DNA of 64,000 bases from the NCBI GenBank assembly GCA_052180195.1, contig CP197469.1. One strand, 5' to 3'. This DNA comes from Gottfriedia sp002574545 (GTDB taxonomy: Bacteria > Bacillota > Bacilli > Bacillales > Bacillaceae_G). A program made the translations under genes and the position numbers. The notes beneath the pieces are model-generated. The model saw nothing but the letters and a program-made list of their open reading frames with translations, did no database searches and was not told the DNA's origin. Position 1 is the first letter of the stretch; each line of letters begins with the position of its first letter. Shown in pieces: positions 7,483-16,550 of the stretch.

Positions 7483-9153
7483 TTATTGTTTTTGACTATT
7501 ACTTCCCTTAAAAAATATTCTAGAAATAACTAATCCAATCAAGCCAAGTAGTATAAATAAACCAGCTCTAACCATTAATGTAATATTTGGTAAATCTATT
7601 AATACAAGTTTTCCTAGCGTCAGTAATAATAAACCTATCCCAGTATAAGTCCATACTTTAAACTTTTTCATATTACCAAGTATCATAGCTACAATTGAAA
7701 GCAAGATCCAACTTATATTAATTAATAATCGAATCATATTATCAGATAGATTTACTGCAAGAATTTGAACAATTTGTGTAATAAAAGCAATCAATATTAC
7801 CGTAATTAATAAAGAACTGCTTAATAAAATAAATTGTTTTTCGTCTTCTTTTTTATAAGCCAAAATTGTAATGACAATTAGAGCTATAATTAACACTAGC
7901 CAATTCAATGTTTCAACAGACCAAAAAGAATCGATTCCAACCGATAAAATGGATATCCCTACAGGAATGAATGTAAGGGCAGCTATAATTAATTTGAGTA
8001 CATCTCGATATCTTAAATAAAATATATAACTTGATACTGCTTGAATGATTAATACAGTACAGAGTAATTTTACTGAAACACTGTCCAAACATAAGAATGA
8101 AAGAGCTAATATAAAATTCGTCGAAAATCCAAAGAAAAAATCCGATTTCTTTTTATAATAAAAAGTAAGGAATAAATAGCCTACACATAAAAAGATTAAA
8201 ATCAATGTTCTAGTCTGATCTTCAAATGCACTAAAGATCCACCCAATAGTTAAAATAAAACTAGTGTGAAGAATTAATACTTGTTTTTTAATAGTAAACT
8301 TAGATTTTATCAATATAGCTAGCAAACTAATATGTTGAACGATAATACTTAATGCGAAATACTCAATTCCATTCGTATTAAAATTAACTACAGCAACAAT
8401 TAAATAAGATAAATGTAATAATATTGCAGACGAAAGATAGATGAATTTATATTTCTTAAATGTCGCATAAAATATAAAGCATAAGTAAATTACGGTTTCA
8501 TAGATTGAAAAAAATAAATAGTTTGGCGAATCACTTTTAACTAGAAATGGTACAAAAACAGCCCCTATTATACTTATTAATCCAATAACTTCTGATTTAT
8601 ATCTATTCATAGAATAAAAACCAATACATACCCAAACAATTAGAAAGGAAAATGCAACTGTTGACCCGACCATATGATATAAATGATGCATAGCAAATGT
8701 AGTTAAAAATAATACAGGTAACACGCCACCAATTAATGATTGGCCGAGTGTTGATCGATTAGCTTTCATTTGACGATTACCGTACCAGAATAAAGCGATT
8801 GCTATAACAAATCCAATCCCTACTTTTGCATATTTGTTTAAAACCCCATAATCTGATGCCGCTTTAAACCCCCACATTACTCCAAGAATGAAAATAAATA
8901 TAAAAAATCTAGGTAACCACTTTTGAAAAATAAGCGCTTCATAGTCAACCTTTTCAGTTTCTACTGTTACTTTTACCTGTCTACTAACTGTTTTTTGTGG
9001 TTTAGGTTTATTTACTTTAGGTTGATTTATTTGTTTAATTTCGTCTGAAGTTTCCTTTGTGATTAAGAGAAATTCAATTTTTTTCTTCATCTCTCTCACT
9101 TCTTCTTCAAGCTTTTCTACCTTTTTTTGAAGATCTTGATTCTGATTATCCAA
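7483..9153 (-). CDS. DUF2339 polytopic membrane protein
   Basis: 556 residues. Residues 1-35 form a heptad-like, charged coiled coil (LQKKVEKLEEEVREMKKKIEFL), then a Lys/Pro/Gln-rich linker. From about residue 80 there are some 14 or more hydrophobic segments, including WGFKAASDYGVLNKYAKVGIGF, typical of DUF2339. The function of the family is not established; it has been discussed with envelope proteins. The region upstream to thrS (9154-9400) holds only the thrS terminator and no other recognisable feature. Confidence 0.75.
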   Translation of the reverse strand: MDNQNQDLQKKVEKLEEEVREMKKKIEFLLITKETSDEIKQINQPKVNKPKPQKTVSRQVKVTVETEKVDYEALIFQKWLPRFFIFIFILGVMWGFKAASDYGVLNKYAKVGIGFVIAIALFWYGNRQMKANRSTLGQSLIGGVLPVLFLTTFAMHHLYHMVGSTVAFSFLIVWVCIGFYSMNRYKSEVIGLISIIGAVFVPFLVKSDSPNYLFFSIYETVIYLCFIFYATFKKYKFIYLSSAILLHLSYLIVAVVNFNTNGIEYFALSIIVQHISLLAILIKSKFTIKKQVLILHTSFILTIGWIFSAFEDQTRTLILIFLCVGYLFLTFYYKKKSDFFFGFSTNFILALSFLCLDSVSVKLLCTVLIIQAVSSYIFYLRYRDVLKLIIAALTFIPVGISILSVGIDSFWSVETLNWLVLIIALIVITILAYKKEDEKQFILLSSSLLITVILIAFITQIVQILAVNLSDNMIRLLINISWILLSIVAMILGNMKKFKVWTYTGIGLLLLTLGKLVLIDLPNITLMVRAGLFILLGLIGLVISRIFFKGSNSQKQ

Positions 9154-9363
9154 CTACATCACCTCTTAACATACCTATGTAGATTATTAAGACTAAATAA
9201 CTGAAAAGACATCCTTCATATAAGTTCGATATTTCCTGAGATTTATCCTATATATTAACTGTTAATGAAGTATGTTTTTTTCAAATTTCGTCATATTTCC
9301 CGGTAAATAAAGGCAATCAGCTCTACTGGAAAACAATCATTTCTAATTATATCGGTCAAATAA

Positions 9364-9396
9364 AAAAATCCTCCATATTAAAAATGGAGGATTTTT
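9364..9396 (-). terminator. thrS terminator
   Basis: A 13-bp stem AAAAATCCTCCAT / ATGGAGGATTTTT with a 7-base loop lies directly after the thrS stop on the minus strand. Confidence 0.85.
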
Positions 9397-9400
9397 CAAA

Positions 9401-11317
9401 TTAAAATAGAACTTTTTCTAAATTTTGTTGTTTAATCATTTCTAAGAAGCTATCGAATGGTTGAGTACCAATGTCACCTTCGCCACGTTTACGAATAGCT
9501 ACAGTATTATTTTCAACTTCTTGATCACCAACTACTAACATATAAGGTAATTTTTGAAGTTGAGCTTCACGGATTTTATATCCAATTTTTTCACCACGTA
9601 AATCAGCTTCAACACGGATTCCTGCAGCTTTTAATTGTTCAGCAAGCTTTTGTGCATATTCATTGTGAACACTTGAAATTGGTAATACCGCTACTTGAAC
9701 CGGTGCTAACCATAATGGGAATGCTCCAGCAAAATGCTCAGTTAAAATTCCTAAGAAACGGTCAATTGAACCGTAAATTGCACGGTGGATAACAACTGGA
9801 CGTTCTTTTTGATTATCTTCATTAACATAAGTTAAATCAAATTTCTCAGGCATTTGGAAATCTAATTGAATTGTAGCACATTGCCAGCTACGTTTTAGTG
9901 CATCTTGAATATGGAAATCGATTTTCGGACCATAGAATGCTCCATCACCTGGGTTTAATTTAAAGTCTAAGTTCTCAGATTTCAGAACATTTTCTAACGC
10001 CTGCTCTGCTGAGTTCCATAACTCTTCTGAACCCATTGAATCTTCTGGACGAGTTGATAATTCTACTTTGTAAGTGAATCCGAATACGCCGTAAATTTCT
10101 TTAATTAAGTTAATTACTTCGATAATTTCGCCTTCAATTTGGTCTGGACGACAGAAGATATGTGCATCATCTTGAGTAAAAGTACGTACACGCATCATTC
10201 CATTTAAAGCACCAGAATATTCATGACGGTGAACTTGACCATTTTCACACATACGAACTGGTAGATCACGGTATGAATGTAATTTATTTTTATAAACTAA
10301 CATATGCCCTGGGCAGTTCATCGGTTTTAATGCGAATTTAGTTTCATCAACCTCAGTAAAGTACATGTTTTCATGGTAGTGATGCCAGTGACCTGACTGC
10401 TCCCATAATCTTTGATTCATAATAAATGGTGTACGAACTTCTTTATAATCTTTTGAAGTTTGTAATCCACGCTCATATTGTTCTAATTCATTACGGATAA
10501 TAGTACCTTTTGGTAAGAAGAATGGCATACCAGGTGCTTCTTCAGAGAACATGAATAATTCAAGCTCTTTACCTAATTTACGGTGATCACGTTTTTTAGC
10601 TTCTTCTAATAAGTGTAAATGCTCTTCTAATTCTTTCTTACTTGGGAACGCAGTACCATAAACTCGTTGAAGCATTTTATTATTTGCATCGCCTCTCCAA
10701 TAAGCACCAGCAACTGATAATAATTTAATCGCTTTTACACGTCCAGTTGTTGGAACATGTGGACCACGGCAAAGGTCTACGAATTCACCTTGATTATACA
10801 TTGAAATAACTGCATCTTCTGGTAAATCACGAATTAATTCTAATTTAAACTCATCGTCTAGTTCAGTGAAGAATTTAATTGCCTCTTCACGACTAACCTC
10901 TGAACGAGTAATCGGTAAGTTTTCTTTAATAATTTTTTCCATTTCTTTTTCAATTTTCGGTAGGTCTTCTACTTTAATTGAAACAGGAAGATCAATATCA
11001 TAATAAAAACCATCTGCAGTTACAGGTCCAACTCCAAATGCAGCTTTTTCGCCTTTATAAAGACGTTTTACTGCTTGAGCTAAAATATGAGCTGAACTAT
11101 GACGCATCATTTCTAAGCCTTCTTGATCATCTTGAGTAATTATTTGAACTTCACAATCTTCAGTAATAGGTGTATTTAAATCCACTAATTTACCATTAAT
11201 TTTTCCACCAAGCGCTTTTTTCTTTAAGCTAATGGAGATTGAACCCGCGAAATCTTCAACTGTTGTATTTTGTTCCACCTCGCGAATTGATCCATCTGGT
11301 AATTTAATTGAAATCAT
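9401..11317 (-). CDS. thrS: Threonyl-tRNA synthetase
   Basis: 638 residues, full length for bacterial ThrRS. Order: TGS domain (1-60), an editing domain with HSSAHILAQAV and the later cysteine in DLCRGPHVP, a class II core with PMNCPGHMLVYK (motif 2 region), RMRVRTFTQDDAHIFC and PVVIHRAIYGSIDRFLGIL (motif 3), and a C-terminal anticodon-binding domain. It charges tRNA-Thr in the cytoplasm. A T-box leader precedes it, so expression should respond to uncharged tRNA-Thr. Confidence 0.97.
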   Translation of the reverse strand: MISIKLPDGSIREVEQNTTVEDFAGSISISLKKKALGGKINGKLVDLNTPITEDCEVQIITQDDQEGLEMMRHSSAHILAQAVKRLYKGEKAAFGVGPVTADGFYYDIDLPVSIKVEDLPKIEKEMEKIIKENLPITRSEVSREEAIKFFTELDDEFKLELIRDLPEDAVISMYNQGEFVDLCRGPHVPTTGRVKAIKLLSVAGAYWRGDANNKMLQRVYGTAFPSKKELEEHLHLLEEAKKRDHRKLGKELELFMFSEEAPGMPFFLPKGTIIRNELEQYERGLQTSKDYKEVRTPFIMNQRLWEQSGHWHHYHENMYFTEVDETKFALKPMNCPGHMLVYKNKLHSYRDLPVRMCENGQVHRHEYSGALNGMMRVRTFTQDDAHIFCRPDQIEGEIIEVINLIKEIYGVFGFTYKVELSTRPEDSMGSEELWNSAEQALENVLKSENLDFKLNPGDGAFYGPKIDFHIQDALKRSWQCATIQLDFQMPEKFDLTYVNEDNQKERPVVIHRAIYGSIDRFLGILTEHFAGAFPLWLAPVQVAVLPISSVHNEYAQKLAEQLKAAGIRVEADLRGEKIGYKIREAQLQKLPYMLVVGDQEVENNTVAIRKRGEGDIGTQPFDSFLEMIKQQNLEKVLF

Positions 11318-11360
11318 TTAAGTTCACTCCTTTTTCAAATTAATTTTGACAATAAAAAAA

Positions 11361-11600
11361 GAGCACACTCGTAGGGACGAATGTGCTCGTGGTTCCACCC
11401 TAATTTAATGTACACAAAAATAAGTATACAAAATCTCAACGTTTTAACGGTCTACACCGATAGTAGATACTTGTAAAAAATTACGTTCCCCACTATAGCT
11501 ACAAGGTGGTAAGTCATTCAACGTATAGAGAATTCTCGCACCAAATGAATTCCTCTCTTACTATCGTCTTGAACGCTCGTGTCCTTGATCTTTGCTTTTC
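11361..11600 (-). promoter_or_regulatory. T-box leader of thrS
   Basis: The minus strand carries an AGTA-containing stem I, a GGTGCGAG distal loop, the T-box sequence AGGGTGGAACCACG (11388-11401) and a terminator stem GAGCACA...TGTGCTC (11361-11388). An ACCACC stretch lies on the 3' side of stem I where the specifier is expected, consistent with an ACC threonine codon. Confidence 0.92.
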
Positions 11601-11722
11601 CTTATTCTTATAAAAGTATTATATAGAATGTCATTGAATTCTTCAAGTACTCATCTTAAGATTAATTTAATTGTTTATCATTCTATTCAATCTTTATTCA
11701 GTATGTGACAACATTACTTGTT

Positions 11723-12196
11723 TTAAACATTCACAACTGAATTCTTTGTTTCATTTAATAATTTTTCTTTCCACTCATTTTTCCATTGTTCACTTCGCCC
11801 TGTTTGACGATTTATATTAACTAAAGAATTTCGACCGGTAAAGCAAATTTCATTTTGAGGATTAATCCCCATATAGTGTATATCAATTGATGAATTTCCT
11901 ACTTTTGCAATTTTTACGTACACATCAATTATTTCATTAAAAAATACTTGTCGTAAGTAATCACATTGTAAATCGGCAACAACTGGAATAAATTCACTAT
12001 GATTTGCCGTCCATTCTTGCATAAACCCTAAATGTTTTAAATACTCAATACGTGCTTCCTCAAAATAAACGAATGGAACTGTATTATTCATATGACCAAA
12101 CATGTCCGTTTCACTAAATCGAACTTTAACTGTAATCTTAAAAGAAAACTCAGATTGCCACTCCTCTATATTAGATACATAATTCATTTTTCCCAT
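11723..12196 (-). CDS. Acyl-CoA thioesterase, hotdog fold (YsmA-like)
   Basis: 157 residues with a single 4-hydroxybenzoyl-CoA-thioesterase-type hotdog domain: VRFSETDMFGHMNNTVPFVYFEEARIEYL holds the catalytic Asp/His-containing loop. It would hydrolyse acyl-CoA in the cytoplasm. In B. subtilis a similar protein (YsmA) lies near sdhB and racE, so the neighbourhood agrees. A FadR-like palindrome lies 47 bp upstream of the start, which would link it to fatty-acid degradation control. Chain-length preference cannot be read from sequence. Confidence 0.82.
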   Translation of the reverse strand: MGKMNYVSNIEEWQSEFSFKITVKVRFSETDMFGHMNNTVPFVYFEEARIEYLKHLGFMQEWTANHSEFIPVVADLQCDYLRQVFFNEIIDVYVKIAKVGNSSIDIHYMGINPQNEICFTGRNSLVNINRQTGRSEQWKNEWKEKLLNETKNSVVNV

Positions 12197-12242
12197 CGAA
12201 TTTGCCCCCTTACTAGCTTTATTATATCATTAATTCTACTAG

Positions 12243-12260
12243 AGAATGAATAACCATTCA
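12243..12260. promoter_or_regulatory. FadR-like operator upstream of the thioesterase
   Basis: AGAATGAATAACCATTCA matches the perfect FadR box at 30217-30234 in 16 of 18 positions and lies in the promoter region of the thioesterase gene. Confidence 0.55.
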
Positions 12261-12337
12261 TTTATTGAGGGGGGCTTTCTATCTACTCTACTTACTTTTC
12301 CCTAATTCGGTTAGGTCATAAAAACTATACTAACCAT

Positions 12338-13045
12338 TTAATAGTTTTGATGAATATAATTCCCATGTTTGAATGTGATTCTTTTAAAATGGTTGTTTCG
12401 CATCCAAGCATCTACACGTTTTTCAAAAAGCTCTCCCCCATATATTGGGTATCTTTCTGATATAGGATTTTTTTCATTATATATCTTATTTTTAAAATCA
12501 TCTGTCTTAATTAAGTAACATTGATCTGAAAATCCATAGCCAATATAAAAGTTTTCGTCTTCATCTATTGATTCTTGTTTTGCCTCAAAAATTTTTCTAT
12601 TCCAGATTGGATTTGCTACTTTGATTTTTTCATCATTTTGTAGTTTTTGTATCGATAAATCAATCCAATTAAAAGGTTTCTCTAAAATAGAATCACTTGA
12701 AAAATGAAGTAAGTAATCTGTATTACAAAGATAAATACTTACAAGTTCTGAGATTGAATAGTAATAGCCACCTTTGAAGCTTTCCTTAGTGATTTCAAAG
12801 TAATTTAGAGCTTCTTTTGAAAAATCATCAACTATTACATATGAGGATAATACATCTCTATCGACAAGCTTATCTGCATGACGACTAACTTCCTTTACAT
12901 CTTGTACGTTATTAATATATAAAATTCTTTCTTTAAATTGAAATTGATTATATTCAATCATTTTTTCGATCCGATCTGTCTTTAAAAGTATTGCCCAATC
13001 TTTTTCGTAGCATTTCGTTTCAAATGTGACTTCAAACTGTTGCAT
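12338..13045 (-). CDS. Uncharacterised protein, possibly glycosyltransferase-like (GT-A)
   Basis: 235 residues from the ATG at 13045; the longest frame starts at a TTG directly on the GGAGG site, so the ATG 9 bases downstream of it is preferred. I do not recognise a named family. A central YLLHFSSDSILEKPFNWIDLS resembles the acidic DxD-type strand end of GT-A sugar transferases, and YGGELFEKRVDAWMRNNHFKR resembles the acceptor-side region. No signal peptide or membrane segment is seen. It stands alone between the thioesterase and an intergenic repeat. A role in surface-polymer glycosylation is possible but unsupported. Confidence 0.5.
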   Translation of the reverse strand: MQQFEVTFETKCYEKDWAILLKTDRIEKMIEYNQFQFKERILYINNVQDVKEVSRHADKLVDRDVLSSYVIVDDFSKEALNYFEITKESFKGGYYYSISELVSIYLCNTDYLLHFSSDSILEKPFNWIDLSIQKLQNDEKIKVANPIWNRKIFEAKQESIDEDENFYIGYGFSDQCYLIKTDDFKNKIYNEKNPISERYPIYGGELFEKRVDAWMRNNHFKRITFKHGNYIHQNY

Positions 13046-13155
13046 TCTAGTCAACCTCCGTCCGAAAGCAGTGAGTTGTTCGATTCCGAATCCGCCTTTA
13101 CTATTGATATGATTTTAAAGTGGAGTTTATTAGAAGATGTTTGTTTAAAAATATA

Positions 13156-13186
13156 AAAAAAGCATGTCCCGGGAACATACTTTTTC
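13156..13186. terminator. Hairpin resembling the sdhB terminator
   Basis: A stem AAAGCATGTCCC / GGGAACATACTTT with flanking A and T runs. Its left 20 bases match the left arm of the sdhB terminator 800 bp away (shared AAAAAAAGCATGTCCCG). It lies in the 470-bp gene-free stretch 13046-13515, which otherwise holds only the GC-rich repeat. Confidence 0.5.
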
Positions 13187-13244
13187 ACGCTGTTGAAAAA
13201 AGAATTTGTCAATTAAATTGTAGGAGGATCATTGATAGGTAAGA

Positions 13245-13390
13245 AGTGTCTCGTTGATTTCCACTACAGGTTGCTCGCTTTCCATGGGGCGAGATTCTAT
13301 AGTCTCCTCGGCGTGCGCCTGTGGGGTCTCAGCCTTCCCGCATCTCCCATAGGAGCCTGGCAACCTTACGTTCCAATCAAATTCTTTATG
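13245..13390. repeat. GC-rich intergenic repeat of Bacillaceae type
   Basis: About 145 bp much richer in GC than its surroundings. The + strand reads GTGTCTCGTTGATTTCCACT ... GCTCGCTTTCCATGGGGCG ... CTCCTCGGCGTGCGCCTGTG, GGGTCTCAGCC ... and ends CGTTCCAATCAAATTC. This wording is familiar from intergenic repeats scattered in many Bacillaceae genomes; its function is unknown. Short open frames run through it in both directions but have no coding character. Confidence 0.65.
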
Positions 13391-13515
13391 AAAAATAATA
13401 ATCTTAAAAAACATTAGAATATGCAATTGAACGAATGAATTCCATTTTATTCTTCAATATTAAATTGAAAAAATGATGACAGCTTACACATCTAGAGTAA
13501 TAATTAATGTGAATT

Positions 13516-13806
13516 CTATCTTTTTTCCATTTTAGGTAAATCTTTAGTGGTACGCATATATTCTTTTATTTCATCAATTGTAATCATAGTACAGTTTCCT
13601 TTCGCCAATTTTTTTATTTTCCTTAAACTTATCGCTTTTTTCCATTCATATATACTTAATTGATTCAGAGCTTCTTTCTCACCTACACTTCGCATTCTAG
13701 TACTACTCTTCCGTTCACTTTGAATAGTTTGTAAAATTTGGAGATTTACTTTATTAAGATTTCCCTCGATTCTCTCATCGATCTCACCTAAAGAAATTTT
13801 TCTCAT
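13516..13806 (-). CDS. Small hypothetical protein, 96 residues
   Basis: A basic, soluble protein (MRKISLGEIDERIEGNLNKV at the start, KDLPKMEKR at the end) with predicted helices and no membrane segment. An AAAGGAGAT site 7 bases before the ATG supports translation. I do not recognise a family. It occupies the place where B. subtilis has gerE, between sdhB and ysmA, but has no LuxR-type helix-turn-helix and is not GerE. The 196-bp gap to sdhB holds only the sdhB terminator. Confidence 0.6.
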   Translation of the reverse strand: MRKISLGEIDERIEGNLNKVNLQILQTIQSERKSSTRMRSVGEKEALNQLSIYEWKKAISLRKIKKLAKGNCTMITIDEIKEYMRTTKDLPKMEKR

Positions 13807-13963
13807 TTAAGTATCTCCTTTCTGTATGTTTTTCCTAACTATACATTAACACAGTTATACCTGCTTATTTCGTTTACCATTATTTTCGGTTATGCTTTAC
13901 TTTTTGCTCTGAGAAATTTTTTTTGATAATCAGTTAATCGACAATAATTTTTTTCTAACTATA

Positions 13964-13997
13964 AAAAAAGCATGTCCCGAAAAGGACATGCTTTTTT
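13964..13997 (-). terminator. sdhCAB terminator
   Basis: A 14-bp perfect stem AAAAAAGCATGTCC / GGACATGCTTTTTT directly after sdhB on the minus strand. Confidence 0.9.
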
Positions 13998-14002
13998 GTT
14001 TA

Positions 14003-14779
14003 TTATATTTCGTCGCTTCCAAAGAAGTCTTTGAAAGATTGAATTGTTGTTGCACGGTTTAACGCTGCAATTGAAGTAGTTAAAGGAATACCTTTTGGAC
14101 AAGATTGTACGCAGTTTTGTGAGTTACCACAGTTTGATAGTCCACCGTCTCCCATAATTGCATGTAGACGTTCTTCCTTATTCATTTCTCCAGTTGGATG
14201 AGCATTAAATAAACGTACTTGTGAAAGCGGAGCTGGTCCAATAAAGTTAGATTTACTATTAACGTTTGGACAAGCTTCTAAACATACACCACAAGTCATA
14301 CATTTTGATAATTCGTAAGCCCATTGACGTTTTCTTTCAGGCATTCTTGGTCCAGGACCTAAGTCATGCGTTCCATCAATTGGAATCCACGCTTTAACTC
14401 GTTTTAAAGAATCGAACATACGACTACGATCAACTTGTAAGTCACGTACTACAGGGAATGTACTCATTGGCTCAAGACGAATTGGTTGTTCCAATTTATC
14501 AATAAGCGCAGAACATGATTGTCTTGGTTTACCGTTGATAATCATAGAACATGCCCCACAAACTTCTTCAAGACAGTTCATGTCCCAAGAAATTGCAGTC
14601 GTTTCTTTTCCATTTGAATTAACAGGATTTTTACGAATTTCCATTAAAGCCGAGATTACGTTCATATTCGGACGATAAGGGACAGTAAATGTTTCTTCAT
14701 ATGGCGCAGTGTTCGGTGAATCTTGACGTTTAACAATTACAGTAATTGTCTTTTCAGCAGTCATTGTTCCATTATGCAT
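14003..14779 (-). CDS. sdhB: Succinate dehydrogenase iron-sulfur subunit
   Basis: 258 residues. A 2Fe-2S ligand set (CLEEVCGACSM...C) lies near residues 65-85; CMTCGVCLEACP and CGNSQNCVQSCPKGIP supply the 4Fe-4S and 3Fe-4S clusters. It passes electrons from SdhA to the membrane quinone site. The first ATG has a GAAGGAGG site 9 bases upstream and overlaps sdhA by 8 bases, so the two are translationally coupled. Third gene of sdhCAB. Confidence 0.97.
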   Translation of the reverse strand: MHNGTMTAEKTITVIVKRQDSPNTAPYEETFTVPYRPNMNVISALMEIRKNPVNSNGKETTAISWDMNCLEEVCGACSMIINGKPRQSCSALIDKLEQPIRLEPMSTFPVVRDLQVDRSRMFDSLKRVKAWIPIDGTHDLGPGPRMPERKRQWAYELSKCMTCGVCLEACPNVNSKSNFIGPAPLSQVRLFNAHPTGEMNKEERLHAIMGDGGLSNCGNSQNCVQSCPKGIPLTTSIAALNRATTIQSFKDFFGSDEI

Positions 14780-16538
14780 TTGCTTTGTCCTCCTTCTTCT
14801 TAGAATAATCTCGTTTTCTTGGTTGAATTAATGACGTATCAACATCTTCGTAATGGAATAATGGTGAATTAGATTTTTCATCAAATTTAGCCATTGTAGT
14901 TTTTAAGAACTCCTCATCATTACGCTCTGGGAATTCAGGTTTATAGTGAGCTCCACGGCTCTCATTACGGTTATATGCACCTAATGTGATCACACGTGAT
15001 AAGTGGAGCATGTTTTCAAGTTGACGAGTAAATGAAGCACCTTGGTTACTCCATTTAGCTGTATCATTAATATTAATGTTTTGATAACGCTCATAAAGTT
15101 CTTGAATTTTTTCATCAGTTTTTAATAAGCGATCATTGAATCGAACTACAGTAACGTTGTCTGTCATCCACTCTCCAAGCTCTTTATGAAGAAGGTATGC
15201 ATTTTCTTTACCGTCCATTTTATAAATACGATTCATTTTTTCTTTTTCTTCATTAGCATTTGATTCAAATACAGTAGAAGCCACATCATCTGAAGATTTA
15301 GCTAAACCATTTACGTATCGTACAGCATTTGGTCCAGCAACCATTCCACCGTAAATAGCAGAAAGTAATGAGTTAGCTCCTAAACGGTTAGCTCCGTGCA
15401 TTGAGTAATCGCACTCACCAGCTGCAAATAAACCAGGAATTGTAGTCATTTGGTCATAGTCAACCCATAATCCACCCATTGAGTAGTGAACTGCTGGGAA
15501 GATCTTCATTGGAACTTTTTTCGGATCATCACCTGTGAATTTTTCATAAATCTCGATGATTCCACCTAGTTTTACATCAAGTTCATGTGGATCTTTATGT
15601 GAAAGATCTAAATAAACCATGTTTTCACCATTGATACCAAGTTTGTGGTCAACACATACAGAGAAAATCTCACGTGTAGCAATATCCCTTGGTACAAGGT
15701 TTCCATATGCAGGATATTTTTCTTCTAAGAAATACCATGGTTTTCCGTCTTTATACGTCCATACTCGTCCACCTTCACCACGAGCACTTTCACTCATTAA
15801 ACGGTTTTTATCATCTCCAGGAATCGCAGTTGGATGGATTTGAATAAATTCACCATTTGAATAAACGGCACCTTGACGATATACAGCTGCAGCAGCTGAA
15901 CCAGTGTTGATAATTGAGTTTGTCGTTTTACCAAAGATAATACCAGGGCCACCAGATGCCATAATTACAGCATCCGCAGGGAAACTTACGATTTCCATTG
16001 AAGTTAAGTTTTGTCCAACGATTCCACGACAAACTCCTTCATCATCAACTACAACTCTTAAAAATTCCCAGCCTTCATACTTTTGAACAAGACCTTCAGA
16101 TTCGTAACGACGAACTTGCTCATCTAATGCATATAATAATTGTTGTCCAGTCGTAGCACCAGCAAATGCTGTACGGTGATGTTGCGTTCCACCGAAACGA
16201 CGGAAGTCTAATAGTCCTTCAGGCGTACGGTTGAACATTACACCCATACGGTCCATCATATGAATGATGCCCGGTGCTGCTTCTGCCATTGCCTTTACAG
16301 GTGGTTGGTTTGCTAAGAAATCTCCACCATAAATTGTATCATCAAAGTGCTCCCAAGGAGAGTCACCTTCACCTTTTGTATTAACCGCACCATTAATTCC
16401 ACCTTGAGCACATACTGAATGTGATCGTTTTACGGGAACTAATGAAAATAAATCTACTTTTGTGCCAGCTTCAGCGGCTTTAATTGTTGCCATAAGACCA
16501 GCTAATCCGCCACCGACGATAATTATTTTCCCACTCAT
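14772..16538 (-). CDS. sdhA: Succinate dehydrogenase flavoprotein subunit
   Basis: 588 residues. The FAD-binding GGGLAGLMATIKAAEAG opens the protein, and the covalent flavin histidine lies in KRSHSVCAQGGING. The active-site region HPTAIPGD and the arginine/histidine-containing HYSMGGLWVDY and GANRLGANSLLSAI are intact. It oxidises succinate to fumarate in the TCA cycle on the inner face of the membrane. A GGAGAGAGAG site precedes the ATG, 12 bases after sdhC. Confidence 0.97.
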   Translation of the reverse strand: MSGKIIIVGGGLAGLMATIKAAEAGTKVDLFSLVPVKRSHSVCAQGGINGAVNTKGEGDSPWEHFDDTIYGGDFLANQPPVKAMAEAAPGIIHMMDRMGVMFNRTPEGLLDFRRFGGTQHHRTAFAGATTGQQLLYALDEQVRRYESEGLVQKYEGWEFLRVVVDDEGVCRGIVGQNLTSMEIVSFPADAVIMASGGPGIIFGKTTNSIINTGSAAAAVYRQGAVYSNGEFIQIHPTAIPGDDKNRLMSESARGEGGRVWTYKDGKPWYFLEEKYPAYGNLVPRDIATREIFSVCVDHKLGINGENMVYLDLSHKDPHELDVKLGGIIEIYEKFTGDDPKKVPMKIFPAVHYSMGGLWVDYDQMTTIPGLFAAGECDYSMHGANRLGANSLLSAIYGGMVAGPNAVRYVNGLAKSSDDVASTVFESNANEEKEKMNRIYKMDGKENAYLLHKELGEWMTDNVTVVRFNDRLLKTDEKIQELYERYQNININDTAKWSNQGASFTRQLENMLHLSRVITLGAYNRNESRGAHYKPEFPERNDEEFLKTTMAKFDEKSNSPLFHYEDVDTSLIQPRKRDYSKKKEDKANA

Positions 16539-16550
16539 GACTCTCTCTCC

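Noticed and set aside
13229..13426. Overlapping 61-65-codon frames on both strands in 13.2-13.4 kb
   Set aside because: They lie within the GC-rich intergenic repeat and have no ribosome site or protein character.
13807..14002. gerE between sdhB and the small gene
   Set aside because: The 196-bp gap is too short and contains no helix-turn-helix frame.
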